Below, in pieces: positions 27,000 through 35,803 of a DNA stretch of 64,000 nucleotides. The notes beneath the pieces are model-generated. The model was not told the DNA's origin. It ran no database searches and saw only the letters and a program-made list of their open reading frames with translations. The DNA is taken from positions 186,001 to 250,000 of the forward strand of contig DATGTE010000023.1 in assembly GCA_035301985.1 (NCBI GenBank), read 5' to 3'. Origin of the DNA: DASUXY01 sp035301985. GTDB lineage: Bacteria > Bacillota > Bacilli > Bacillales > Amphibacillaceae. Within the stretch, counting starts at the first letter, position 1, and every line of letters begins with the position of its first letter. The position numbers were made by a program, and so were the translations under genes.

Positions 27000-27458
27000 A
27001 TGAAAAAAAATATTTCAACCGCTCTTCTTGCCCAAGCGATTTATACGATAAACCGTCATGCAAAGACGGCACCAGAACCTCAACACTTGTATCACATAAA
27101 GAAAAAAACAATCGAACGATTACTCAAAGAAAAACGCGCAAAGAAAATCGGCCTTCACTTTTCCAATCGCCCTAAGCTTAGTAATCAGCATTCTACATTG
27201 CTTGTAAAAGTTGATGATTATTATTTTCACATTCCTCCGAGAAAAAAAGATTTCGTGACGCTCAAACATTTAGGCGAATTAGACCAAAGTTATCGCAACC
27301 CCCAAACAAAAATGTCCTTATCGCAAGCAAAGAAAATTGTCTATAAATATATTGATTGGAAGCCAAAAAAACGGAAGAAAAAACAAATGACATATTCTTC
27401 TTACTTCACCCCTTCTTCCTTAGGAAAAATGGATTGGCCATCAAAAAAAACGTATTAA
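27000..27458 (+). CDS. ykyB: YkyB family protein
   Basis: 152 residues, strongly basic, no membrane segment. TALLAQAIYTINRHAKTAPEPQHLYHIKK and the KIGLHFSNRP segment are typical of YkyB. The ATG at 27000 is nine bases after AAAGGAGGT; a TTG two codons earlier is too close. Function unknown. Monocistronic here; it adjoins ykuC in B. subtilis. Confidence 0.85.
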   Translation: MKKNISTALLAQAIYTINRHAKTAPEPQHLYHIKKKTIERLLKEKRAKKIGLHFSNRPKLSNQHSTLLVKVDDYYFHIPPRKKDFVTLKHLGELDQSYRNPQTKMSLSQAKKIVYKYIDWKPKKRKKKQMTYSSYFTPSSLGKMDWPSKKTY

Positions 27459-27635
27459 TATAAGATTCGTTTTTCGAATCATGCATCATTAGAAAGTCCC
27501 GCTACTTTGTACATTTAACCGGTTATTGTGCAAATGGACAGAGACCAAAAAGCACATCGTCTTTGTTCATTTGACTGTAACTGAAGCGAATACATATTAT
27601 ACCAAGTTCTGTTAATAAACACCTACGTCCAATCT

Positions 27636-28025
27636 TCATATACGTTTTTTCTTTGAGAAAAGAAAATATGTAGTAGCATGATACAATAGTAATCCCCCGC
27701 CAAACAGTGCATTCGTTTGCAATATCGATTTGAAACATTGTTTCGTTGTTTCCGTATTGCCCAAAAGTAAACTGCCGGCTAAACCGATCATGGTCAACAG
27801 AAAACTACTGACTAAATACGTTAACAATCGTACGGATTGAACGTTGATTAAATACAGGATGATTGGTCGAATGATCAAGTAACTACTAACCAGTCCAATC
27901 GATGTGACAATTAAATACCCAAGCCCATTGTGCACTCCTAATATATGAAACCTGGAGAATTGTACGGCTTGGACCAGTAACCAAAAAGTCATTAGCATAT
28001 GGATCAACCTACTTTTCTTATTCAC
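27636..28025 (-). CDS. Small four-helix membrane protein, unknown
   Basis: Up to 129 residues from a GTG, or 120 from the ATG at 27998, which has AGTAGG upstream. Four hydrophobic segments (FWLLVQAVQFS, LIVTSIGLVSSYLII, LLTYLVSSFLLTMIGLAGSLLLG, NALFGGGLLLYHATTYFL) and a basic C-terminus FSKKKRI. No recognised family. It diverges from the EamA permease. Confidence 0.55.
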   Translation of the reverse strand: MNKKSRLIHMLMTFWLLVQAVQFSRFHILGVHNGLGYLIVTSIGLVSSYLIIRPIILYLINVQSVRLLTYLVSSFLLTMIGLAGSLLLGNTETTKQCFKSILQTNALFGGGLLLYHATTYFLFSKKKRI

Positions 28026-28116
28026 ATATGTACAAGCTTTTCACATTTTGAATAAAGATATACGTCGACAATACATTCCCCCACATCTTATCATGGCTTT
28101 ATGTACGGAGAAAGGT

Positions 28117-29055
28117 ATGGTAAAATTGAAAAAATCTGTGATTTATATTCTTTTAGGCGCTGCTTTATGGGGAACTATTGGTTGGTATGTAAAGCATTTA
28201 AATGCTCTTGGATTTACTGCGATGGAAGTGGTTACACTACGAGTGACTACGACTGCCATTTTACTCATTACTTATGTGTATATCACTAGCCCTGATGAAT
28301 TCAAGCTACATTCATTTCGCGATATAAAATACTTTTTAGGAACGGGAATCTTCAGTATCATTTTTTTTAATTACTGTTTATTCACCGCGATTGATCACTC
28401 AACGATACCTGTTGCGACAGCATTGTTATATACAGCTCCAGCATTTGTAGCCATTCTTTCATATTTCTTTTTTAAAGAACCGTTTACTCGTAATAAATTC
28501 ATCGCTCTAAGTATGACATTCATTGGAACCGCACTTGTTGTTGGCATCCTGCCATTGGATTTCCAAAATGTCGAGCGAACGAGCCTGCTATTCGGTCTCG
28601 GGTCAGGAATAGGTTATGCCTTTTATAGTATTTTCAGTAAATTCGCACTAGAAAAATATTCAAGTTTAACGATTACAACATATACATTTACAATTGCTTC
28701 CCTCGTTTTGTTACCATTTTTTCCATATAGCGAAAAGTTTCATCTCCTCCTTGATCCAATTGCCTTAATATTTGCTTTAGGATTAGGATTTTTACCCACC
28801 GCTCTTGCATATATTATTTATACACAAGGACTTCTGCATATAGAAGCATCAAAAGCTTCTATTTTGGCAACGGTTGAACCGATTGTTGCAACATTAATTG
28901 GGGTTTTTATATTTCACGAAACATTTACCTTTACGCAAATGATTGGTATGGCCTGCATTATAGGAGCCGTTGTCCTCACTCAAGTGTATTCCCAAGCCCG
29001 TGTGAGTGATGGCTGTAATTATTCGCCTCTTCCTAATTCAAATCGTGACCAATGA
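28117..29055 (+). CDS. EamA/DMT-superfamily permease
   Basis: 312 residues, ten hydrophobic helices in two EamA repeats; the first repeat ends near SYFFFKEPFTRNKFIALSM and the second has IEASKASILATVEPIVATLIG, the characteristic EamA tail. Such carriers export amino acids or metabolites. The ATG at 28117 follows GGAGAAAGG; the longer frame from 28048 lacks a ribosome site. Confidence 0.85.
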   Translation: MVKLKKSVIYILLGAALWGTIGWYVKHLNALGFTAMEVVTLRVTTTAILLITYVYITSPDEFKLHSFRDIKYFLGTGIFSIIFFNYCLFTAIDHSTIPVATALLYTAPAFVAILSYFFFKEPFTRNKFIALSMTFIGTALVVGILPLDFQNVERTSLLFGLGSGIGYAFYSIFSKFALEKYSSLTITTYTFTIASLVLLPFFPYSEKFHLLLDPIALIFALGLGFLPTALAYIIYTQGLLHIEASKASILATVEPIVATLIGVFIFHETFTFTQMIGMACIIGAVVLTQVYSQARVSDGCNYSPLPNSNRDQ

Positions 29056-29081
29056 CAAAATGACAAAAGTCCAAAAATATA

Positions 29082-29114
29082 AGAGAGCGTTTGTTCAACG
29101 CTCTCTCTATTTTA
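29082..29114. terminator. Terminator between the EamA gene and the FbpB-like gene
   Basis: 10-bp stem AGAGAGCGTT / AACGCTCTCT, 5-base loop, then CTATTTT; usable in both directions. Confidence 0.75.
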
Positions 29115-29140
29115 GAGATTCCTTGTGTGTTATTTATTCA

Positions 29141-29296
29141 TTATGAACGAACAGATTTCATCTCTTCATCATGAATCGAGCTTGCTAATCTCTTTTCCAG
29201 ACGAGCTTCAAGCTGTTCCATTTCTTTATCATCCGCTAACAGTTCTTGTTTATAATGCTGAACGAGTTGCTCATAGTTTAACCGATCTAAATTCAT
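29141..29296 (-). CDS. FbpB-like small protein, 51 aa
   Basis: ATG preceded by AAGGGAGTG. The peptide (MNLDRLNYEQLVQHYKQELL, then DDKEMEQLEARLEKRL) has the F/Y-E-x-L-V ... ELLxD-x-x-x-M-ExxExRLEKR pattern of the Fur-regulated basic protein B family, small proteins in B. subtilis linked to the FsrA iron-sparing response. The homologues I recall are more basic, and no clear Fur box is visible upstream, so the iron link is only inferred. Confidence 0.6.
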   Translation of the reverse strand: MNLDRLNYEQLVQHYKQELLADDKEMEQLEARLEKRLASSIHDEEMKSVRS

Positions 29297-29519
29297 CTCT
29301 TACACTCCCTTGTTACTTACTTTAACCTTATCTATAGTATAACCCATATTTTTCGATTAAAACCCGAATTATTTGAACATTTTATTAAACTTATTAGACG
29401 AAATGGTGAAAATTGTATGAATTTTTAAGTGAAAGCTTATAAAGTAATCTAAACAAACGATTGGAGGGGATTAAATTGGAATAATAAGAGACGTATAAAT
29501 TTTTTAAGCTCAAATGTGA

Positions 29520-29738
29520 TTATTTCTTCTTAGATACTTGCTGATTATTATTTATCTTTTTATGATTTACCTTTTTGTAGCTTTTATAAGTCTTTTTATT
29601 ATAACGATTGAGTAAGCAATCTAATCGCTGACTTAAAATAATGGATTTAGGACTATTTACCCCTTGCTCGCGTACAACTTTTGTCATTCGCTTCCGTAAT
29701 ATCTCTATCTGTTCTAAAAGAGCATGGACTGTATTCAT
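29520..29738 (-). CDS. Spo0E-like aspartyl-phosphate phosphatase
   Basis: 72 residues. The N-terminal helix LLEQIEILRKRMTKVV, then SIILSQRLDCLLNRY with the SQxLD signature that inserts into the active site of a response regulator such as Spo0A~P. The C-terminus is Lys/Asn-rich and disordered. Proteins of this family delay sporulation. The ATG follows AAAGGAAG. The 346-base stretch from 29739 to 30084 upstream of the next gene is AT-rich and I see nothing further in it. Confidence 0.85.
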   Translation of the reverse strand: MNTVHALLEQIEILRKRMTKVVREQGVNSPKSIILSQRLDCLLNRYNKKTYKSYKKVNHKKINNNQQVSKKK

Positions 29739-30084
29739 ATTGGATCAACACTTCCTTTAGTTTGAAATGCAAGTATTATCGTATCAACTTCATATTCTAG
29801 TTATGGCACTCTATCGAAATCCATCATCAGTGAAACGTTTATCTACAATCTGATGGAATGTAAAAAGAGTGTGTGATTGTATAAATAACATCATTCCCTA
29901 TGAATATCATATGTAAACATAAATGAAATCGTAACGATTCAGTATGCACAAAAACGTTTGCATAGATACAAACAGACAACTAAAATTTTGGAGAACAATT
30001 CGTTTGATAATCTAAAGCATGATTGGTTCATGCATTCGTCAGTACATGATTTATTGAAAATTTTAACGAGAAAGGGTGTCTCCT

Positions 30085-30600
30085 TTGCCAGAAAAAAAAG
30101 AGTGGAGTGAGTGGATTAAAATAGTAATTGTAGCCGTTATATTAGCATACTTTTTTAGAACCTTTATATTTGCAACTTCCATCGTTGAAGGTGAAAGCAT
30201 GGAGCCAACTCTTGTAGATGGGGAACGAGTTATTTTTAATAAATGGATTTATTTATTTGGTAAACCAGAGCGTGGAGATATTGTTATTATTCAACGCCCG
30301 GCTAAAACATATGTTAAAAGGATTATTGGTCTGCCTGGTGAGACCATCTTCGTTAAGGATCATACACTCTATATAAACGATGAAGTATATGAACAAACCT
30401 TCTTAACTGAAGATTCGCTCATCCGAACAGGTAACTTCGGTCCGATTCGTATTCCGAACGATAGTTATTTTGTAATGGGAGATCATCGAGCAATTAGCAA
30501 AGATAGTCGAAATGGCCTTGGATTTATTAGTGAGGAAGATATAATCGGACGATCCGAACTTATCATTTATCCGTTCAGTGAATGGTCACTCACAAGATGA
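30085..30600 (+). CDS. Type I signal peptidase (SipT-like)
   Basis: 171 residues. Single N-terminal transmembrane anchor (WIKIVIVAVILAYFF), then catalytic Ser38 in EGESMEPTL and Lys78 in YVKRIIGLPGE, followed by the VMGDHRAISKDSRN box. His replaces the more common Asn in GDN. The Ser/Lys pair marks the prokaryotic (P-type) enzyme. The TTG at 30085 is chosen because AAAGGG lies 8 bases upstream; the GTG at 30076 would abut that site. Confidence 0.93.
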   Translation: MPEKKEWSEWIKIVIVAVILAYFFRTFIFATSIVEGESMEPTLVDGERVIFNKWIYLFGKPERGDIVIIQRPAKTYVKRIIGLPGETIFVKDHTLYINDEVYEQTFLTEDSLIRTGNFGPIRIPNDSYFVMGDHRAISKDSRNGLGFISEEDIIGRSELIIYPFSEWSLTR

Positions 30601-30621
30601 ACAACGATGGATCAAAAATTG

Positions 30622-30653
30622 ATAAGGTCCAAGCACCGGTGCTTGGACCTTAT
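30622..30653. terminator. Bidirectional terminator, 32-base perfect palindrome
   Basis: 16-base arms meet at ACC/GGT with ATAAGG and CCTTAT at the outer ends, between the signal peptidase gene and the convergent mini-gene. Confidence 0.85.
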
Positions 30654-30666
30654 TTTAAGTAGTAGC

Positions 30667-30753
30667 TTATTTTTCATTATCAAATAGGCAATAGCCAATG
30701 TTAAGCGCTAAAATTCCAAAGCAGACGACACCAAAAAGAACTTCCCACATCAT
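30667..30753 (-). CDS. 28-aa single-helix membrane peptide
   Basis: MMWEVLFGVVCFGILALNIG then YCLFDNEK: one hydrophobic helix of about 20 residues and an acidic C-terminal tip. AAGGGAG sits 7 bases before the tandem ATG codons. It has its own terminator at 30622. I do not recognise a family. Small membrane peptides of this design often serve as subunits or regulators of larger membrane complexes; a link to the upstream ktrD is possible but unproven. Confidence 0.55.
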   Translation of the reverse strand: MMWEVLFGVVCFGILALNIGYCLFDNEK

Positions 30754-30997
30754 TCATGCACTCCCTTCAACAGAATATTGTATGTATGAAGCAGACAATA
30801 TTATTATACATGATTGCTTTATAATCATACCAAAACCTATCTTTTAAATAAAGGTTGACTGCAAAAAATATCGTAAATGTCAAAAAATCGTTCATTTTAT
30901 CGCTCACTAGACCCGTCTTCATAAATGCCCAAATGTGACAAGGGCAAATCCTATATATATGACTACGTCTAGAAATGAATGGATATATGATCGTCGA

Positions 30998-32365
30998 TTA
31001 ACCGATGATCATCCGCTCCTTTGGAAAATGATAGTTACCACGATGATTGTTATTTTGAAATGTAAACAAAAAGTTAAGAATACCTACTCTTCCGATGAAC
31101 ATTAATAACATGAGGATCGTTTTGCTTATTGACGACAAATCACTGGTAATCCCAAGGCTTAGCCCAACCGTTCCAAATGCTGATGTCACTTCAAATAACA
31201 ACTGTATCATGGAAAAAGGTTCAAGTATAGACAATGTTAACAGTGAAAAAAATACGATGATGATAGCTAATAATGCAACAGTTACCGCCTTCGTCAAATC
31301 CTCTTCATATATTTCTCTTTTAAAGAGGCGTATACTTTCTCCCCCTCTAGCGTAAGTAATGATAAAAATAACGACTAACGCAAAAGTGGTCGTCCGGATT
31401 CCACCCCCCGTACTACTTGGTGATGCCCCGATAAACATGAGAAAAGACATGAAAAGTTGAGTAGGCTCGGTAAATTCACTGACATCCATCGTTGACAATC
31501 CAGCACTTCTCGTTGTAACCGATTGAAACAATGCATAGAAAAGCTTTTCATGCCACAACTTCCCTGAAAGAAAATAACTTCTTTCTAGTATGTAAATAAA
31601 TAGAGTCCCGACCGCCACTAAAGTAAAAAAAGTTGAAGTCGTTACCTTCGTAAACAAACTAAAGCGAAAAAACTGACGTTGATCTCTCGATGTAAATAAA
31701 TACTCTTTTACTTCAATTAAGACCGGAAAACCGATGGCACCAAAAATAATTAATAACATGGTAATCATTTGCACAAAATAATCATTTTGGTAAAAATGTA
31801 ACGATTGTCCCGTGATATCAAATCCTCCGTTTGAAACGGCACTAATCGTACTAAAAAAGCCATGAAAATATGCTTCACTTACCGAAGGAAAATATCGCAA
31901 ATAATATGTTCCAAGGATGACAAAGCCTATGAATTCAATGATGAGAAGTACCAAAAATATTTCCTTAATAAATCGTACCATCCCTCGTAATTTTGTTTGA
32001 TTTTGGTCAGTCATAATGAGTCGACGACCTTTTAATCCAATTCTTTTTCCGAGTAAGATCCATATAAACGTACCCATCCCCATAACACCAACTGCACCGA
32101 GCTGTAAAATACAAGCCAACATAACGATGCCTGTCGTACTAAATGTATCGGCAATCGTAATGGTCGTTAACCCAGTAACGCTGAGTGCACTAACCGCAGT
32201 AAATACAACATCGATAAATGATACTTGGACACCTTCTTGATAAGCAACCGGAAGTGATAAAAGAATCGTCGATAGTATGACTGCAACGAAATAAAAAAAT
32301 AAAATCATCCGAACGGGTGATGAGTGGATAGGTCGCCGTGGGAAAGTATTTTTTAACATTAGCAT
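30998..32365 (-). CDS. ktrD: Potassium channel subunit KtrD/KtrB (TrkH family)
   Basis: 455 residues with four M1-P-M2 units. Filter regions are visible: SALSVTGLTT, SAVSNGGFD, TTRSAGLST and TSAFGTVGLSLG, each with the conserved glycine. The basic AGGESIRLFKREI loop is in place before the third/fourth repeat. Ribosome site AAGGAGG. Likely paired with KtrC at 21415. No c-di-AMP (ydaO-type) riboswitch is seen in its short leader. Confidence 0.92.
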   Translation of the reverse strand: MLMLKNTFPRRPIHSSPVRMILFFYFVAVILSTILLSLPVAYQEGVQVSFIDVVFTAVSALSVTGLTTITIADTFSTTGIVMLACILQLGAVGVMGMGTFIWILLGKRIGLKGRRLIMTDQNQTKLRGMVRFIKEIFLVLLIIEFIGFVILGTYYLRYFPSVSEAYFHGFFSTISAVSNGGFDITGQSLHFYQNDYFVQMITMLLIIFGAIGFPVLIEVKEYLFTSRDQRQFFRFSLFTKVTTSTFFTLVAVGTLFIYILERSYFLSGKLWHEKLFYALFQSVTTRSAGLSTMDVSEFTEPTQLFMSFLMFIGASPSSTGGGIRTTTFALVVIFIITYARGGESIRLFKREIYEEDLTKAVTVALLAIIIVFFSLLTLSILEPFSMIQLLFEVTSAFGTVGLSLGITSDLSSISKTILMLLMFIGRVGILNFLFTFQNNNHRGNYHFPKERMIIG

Positions 32366-32510
32366 GCGACTACCTCCTTAAACGACTTGCCAGTAATAAA
32401 ACGAATGTCGAGTCATTATGGACGTATTATTTCTTTATTAGACCATATCTTCTCATTAATTAAAAGTAAATAGATGAAACGTTTGCGTCATGTTGCCACC
32501 ATTTTTCATA

Positions 32511-32546
32511 AAAAAAGCTGTACCGTTTGTTAGTTCTAGGTACAGC
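32511..32546 (-). terminator. Terminator after the moeA-moaA-ywpF operon
   Basis: GCTGTACC / GGTACAGC stem followed by T7 on the minus strand. Confidence 0.85.
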
Positions 32547-32555
32547 GTCATTATA

Positions 32556-32966
32556 CTATATCAGTTGTTTAAATCTATCCAATAACTCTTCTCCTTGATA
32601 GCCTTTCTGAATCAAAGTACGTAACGTCTCTTCTATTTTACTTTGACGTTGGTCGACGATTTTTCCCATAAATAAAACGTTCATCTGATCGCCTATCGTA
32701 TTGATTCCAATAATGGAAGTAATAAATGTAGCTGGTGGATTACTTTTCTTCGTAATCTTCACCTCTAACATGATTTCTTCTCTTTCACGTTCTAGTCGTT
32801 TGAAAAGGTCCATATATTGCTGTTCGATATAGGCTTCAATGACCCAACGATCGTGTTCATCTTCCCGGTTAATAATCAACCCATCCAAAAGTTCGATATC
32901 GTGTTCAAGAATGTCATCCTTTACACTTTCGATAATGGACAATGTTTTCAGTTTGAATGTTTTCAT
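32556..32966 (-). CDS. YwpF-like protein
   Basis: 136 residues, cytosolic, no membrane segment. MKTFKLKTLSIIESVKDDILEHD then IELLDGLIINREDEHDRW and the NVLFMGKI region resemble the YwpF-like family as I remember it. Function unknown. The ATG at 32966 has GAAGAAGGTG upstream; the longer open frame overlaps moaA. It follows moaA by 34 bases and shares its terminator, so the three genes are probably one transcript. Confidence 0.6.
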   Translation of the reverse strand: MKTFKLKTLSIIESVKDDILEHDIELLDGLIINREDEHDRWVIEAYIEQQYMDLFKRLEREREEIMLEVKITKKSNPPATFITSIIGINTIGDQMNVLFMGKIVDQRQSKIEETLRTLIQKGYQGEELLDRFKQLI

Positions 32967-33000
32967 GCATTCACCTTCTTCATTCAACACAAAATCACGG

Positions 33001-34023
33001 TCAACCGCCGATATAGGACATCTCGATTTTCTCTCGATCCTCATGTTTACGTTCTGACCGTTCTTCAGAATATCGATCCGTTCGTAAGGTCCATAAACGC
33101 GTCAAGAGCTCTTTCAGTTGCGGATCGTCTAGTCCTTGGCGCATTTTTTCTTTAATATCAAAACCACTTGAAGCAAATAGACATGTATAAAGCTTCCCAT
33201 CAGCGGATAAACGCAAACGCGTACACGTTCCGCAAAATGAATCTGTAACAGATGAAATGACGCCGATTTCACCATCTCCGTCTCTATAACGATAACGGGA
33301 AGCAACTTCGCCATAATAATTTGCCTTTAAAGGCTCCAACGGCATTTCCGCATGAATCGTTTCAATGATTCCTCGCTTAGAAACAACAAAATTTTCATCC
33401 CATTCGTTGTGATTACCGACATCCATGAATTCAATAAAGCGTAAAATGATATCTTTTCCCTTAAAGTAGCGTGCCATCGGAATGATCTGGTCCTCATTCA
33501 TTCCTTTTTTTACGACCATATTAATTTTCACTTGGAGTCCAGCCTTTTGTGCCGCTTCGATCCCTTTCAAAACTGGAAGTGTAACGACGCCTTTACCATT
33601 AATCTTTTTAAAGGCTTCATCTTCAATAGCGTCTAAGCTAATATTTACACGTTGTAAGCCAGCTTCCTTCAAGACTTGAGCTTTTCTCGGAAGAAAAATT
33701 CCATTTGTCGTTAAAGCTATATCTTCAATACCTTCTATTTTTGTTAACCTGTGAATCAATTGATCCAAGTTTTTTCGCATCAAGGGTTCCCCACCCGTAA
33801 TCCGAATTTTGTCGATCCCTAACCTAGCAAAGAGTTGTGCCAAGCGGACAATTTCATCAAAACTTAACAATTCTTCTTGAGGCAAAAATGAATAATCATC
33901 TCCGAAAATTTCCTTAGGCATACAGTACGTACATCTTAAATTACATTGATCAATGACTGAAATGCGTAAATCTTTAAGCATTCTGCCAAACTGATCTCGA
34001 ACTGGTGTACTTCCGCTTACCAT
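33001..34023 (-). CDS. moaA: GTP 3',8-cyclase MoaA
   Basis: Radical SAM enzyme for the first step of molybdopterin synthesis. About 340 residues. N-terminal cluster CNLRCTYCMP, SAM-binding RITGGEPL, and the second C-terminal cluster CGTCTRLRLSADGKLYTCLF. The C-terminus SYIGG ends in the Gly-Gly needed for activity. The ATG at 34023 follows AAGGAGTG and lies 4 bases downstream of moeA. Confidence 0.96.
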   Translation of the reverse strand: MVSGSTPVRDQFGRMLKDLRISVIDQCNLRCTYCMPKEIFGDDYSFLPQEELLSFDEIVRLAQLFARLGIDKIRITGGEPLMRKNLDQLIHRLTKIEGIEDIALTTNGIFLPRKAQVLKEAGLQRVNISLDAIEDEAFKKINGKGVVTLPVLKGIEAAQKAGLQVKINMVVKKGMNEDQIIPMARYFKGKDIILRFIEFMDVGNHNEWDENFVVSKRGIIETIHAEMPLEPLKANYYGEVASRYRYRDGDGEIGVISSVTDSFCGTCTRLRLSADGKLYTCLFASSGFDIKEKMRQGLDDPQLKELLTRLWTLRTDRYSEERSERKHEDREKIEMSYIGG

Positions 34024-34027
34024 ACCA

Positions 34028-35296
34028 TCACTCCTTAAAGACTGCTTGGCCCTCCGGTTCATTTAACAGTAACACATCAACCACTGAACCTGCTTTGAAG
34101 CCTCTTGTTCCACCTGGTAACTCCATCAAACATGTCGTATGAGCTAACGATGAAACGACGTTCGACTTATCCTTTCCAGCTAAATGAACGTACAATTCAC
34201 CGTTTTCATACGTTGTATAACTACGAACGAATCGTGTAAATGGATTCGCCTTTGAAAAATCTTCTGCTAAAATCGCTGTCGTTCGTTGTAAAAAAGGCTT
34301 CGGATTAAATAAATAATACTGAATGACGGGTCGTACATACAATTCGAAGCCAACATAACAAGCAGATGGATTTCCTGATAAACCGAATAAAAACTGATCA
34401 TCCTTCATGGCTACAGTTGTTACACTTCCAGGCCGCATGGCTATCTTGTTAAACAAAACATTCGCGCCGAGCTTTTCATAAATGTCTGGCATCAGATCAT
34501 AGTCGCCTACAGATACTCCACCTGTAGTGATGAGAAAATCAACTTCGTCAAGGGCCCGCTCGATGATTTCATAACTCGGGGTTAATTCATCGGCCATTTT
34601 GCCATAATATATATAGTCTGCGCCAGCGCGTTGAATTTGTGAAGCAATCATATATGCATTTGAATTCCGTATTTTCCCTTCTTCAAGGGGTTCGTCTATT
34701 TCTAACAATTCTGTTCCCGTTGCTAAAATACCAACGACTGGTTTTTTACTTACAGCTACTTGATGATATCCAAATGTCGCTAATAGAGCCTTAACCCCAG
34801 GATTAATCAATGTTCCTTGTTTGATTAATGTACTTCCTTTTTGAACTTCCGATCCTTCTTCAATAATATTTTGACCACTGGACATCGTTCGTTTAATGGA
34901 CATGAATTTTTTTCCATTCTTTTCATAAGTTTGACACACTTCAAACATAGCAACACAATCTGCTCCGTCCGGAATCTTTGCACCGGTCATGATTCTTGTC
35001 GCTTGCCCTTTTTTCAATGTCACTTGAGGTACTTGTCCAGCACCAATATGTTCAACAACTTCAAATTCTACGGGGTTTTTTAAAGATGCGTTTTCAGTAT
35101 CGACTGCGCGAAGTGCAAAACCGTCGTAAGGGGATTTATCGAAGGAAGGTACGTGATTTGTTGCTATAATTGGTTCCGCTAATCGTCTATTATCACATTT
35201 TTCAAACGAAATCGTTTCCTTTTCTCCTAATTTACGGTGGGCCATCACAAGCTGAATAGCCTCTTCAACTGGTATTGGTTTACGTAATTCTACCAC
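34028..35296 (-). CDS. moeA: Molybdopterin molybdotransferase MoeA
   Basis: Inserts molybdate into adenylylated molybdopterin. 422 residues. Domains in order: MoeA N-terminal with PSFDKSPYDGFALRA, the TGAKIPDGADCV loop, the MoCF-binding domain with GILATGTEL and TTGGVSVGDYD, GLSGNPSACYVG, and the C-terminal MoeA domain. The GTG at 35296 is spaced 8 bases from AAAGGG; an earlier GTG overlaps it. First gene of the moeA-moaA-ywpF operon; other Moco genes are not in the window. Confidence 0.95.
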   Translation of the reverse strand: MVELRKPIPVEEAIQLVMAHRKLGEKETISFEKCDNRRLAEPIIATNHVPSFDKSPYDGFALRAVDTENASLKNPVEFEVVEHIGAGQVPQVTLKKGQATRIMTGAKIPDGADCVAMFEVCQTYEKNGKKFMSIKRTMSSGQNIIEEGSEVQKGSTLIKQGTLINPGVKALLATFGYHQVAVSKKPVVGILATGTELLEIDEPLEEGKIRNSNAYMIASQIQRAGADYIYYGKMADELTPSYEIIERALDEVDFLITTGGVSVGDYDLMPDIYEKLGANVLFNKIAMRPGSVTTVAMKDDQFLFGLSGNPSACYVGFELYVRPVIQYYLFNPKPFLQRTTAILAEDFSKANPFTRFVRSYTTYENGELYVHLAGKDKSNVVSSLAHTTCLMELPGGTRGFKAGSVVDVLLLNEPEGQAVFKE

Positions 35297-35527
35297 GAGG
35301 ATCACCCTTTAACATAAATTGTATGAACATGTCTAGTTTAACAAATTTTATAAGCAAATGATATATAGACTACATGATTATTCCATAAAAAGGATATAAA
35401 AGTAATAAATTGTGACATCTCGTAACAAAAATACTTTGTAGAGACTACAACGGAAAAAAATAGCAAGTATATTTTTGCCACCTAAATAAAACGATAAGTA
35501 ATGATTCGAATAAAGGAGGAACAGAAA

Positions 35528-35734
35528 ATGACTGTCGGAAGCCAAATAAAACAAACATTAGCTGGACTTAAAAGCGCCCAGGCTAGCTTTGAACAATTCG
35601 CTTTACAGACGGAAAATCAACAAGCTAAACAGTTGTATGAAAATGCAGCACAGCAAACACAAACCATCGTACAGAGTGTCGAAAATCGGGTCAACCAAAT
35701 CGAGAAGGAAGAACCACAATATAAAGGCTTTTAA
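35528..35734 (+). CDS. DUF1657 protein, first gene of spoVA2mob-type operon
   Basis: 68 residues: MTVGSQIKQTLAGLKSAQAS then FEQFALQTENQQAKQLYENAA and the C-terminal EEPQYKGF, the DUF1657 pattern. Soluble, helical. A homologue with the same ends lies at 38195 and a third copy is fused to the 2Duf protein. AAAGGAGGA precedes the ATG; an in-frame ATG nine codons upstream is rejected. No clear sigma-G promoter could be fixed upstream. Function unknown. Confidence 0.88.
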   Translation: MTVGSQIKQTLAGLKSAQASFEQFALQTENQQAKQLYENAAQQTQTIVQSVENRVNQIEKEEPQYKGF

Positions 35735-35803
35735 CAATGAAATGTATGTAAGGGTGGGTAAAACTGCCCTTTTCATATACGTATATGGAAGTGGGGAATT
35801 GAT

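Noticed and set aside
29125..29325. 66-codon plus-strand frame at the FbpB-like locus
   Set aside because: The opposite strand has a better start signal and a recognisable protein pattern.
32366..32555. c-di-AMP (ydaO) riboswitch before ktrD
   Set aside because: The leader is too short and none of the conserved pieces of that RNA could be found; the ktrC leader also lacks it.
35297..35527. Moco riboswitch before moeA
   Set aside because: The gap is AT-rich, with only a short TTGTAG/CTACAA repeat; no complex fold matching that motif is seen.
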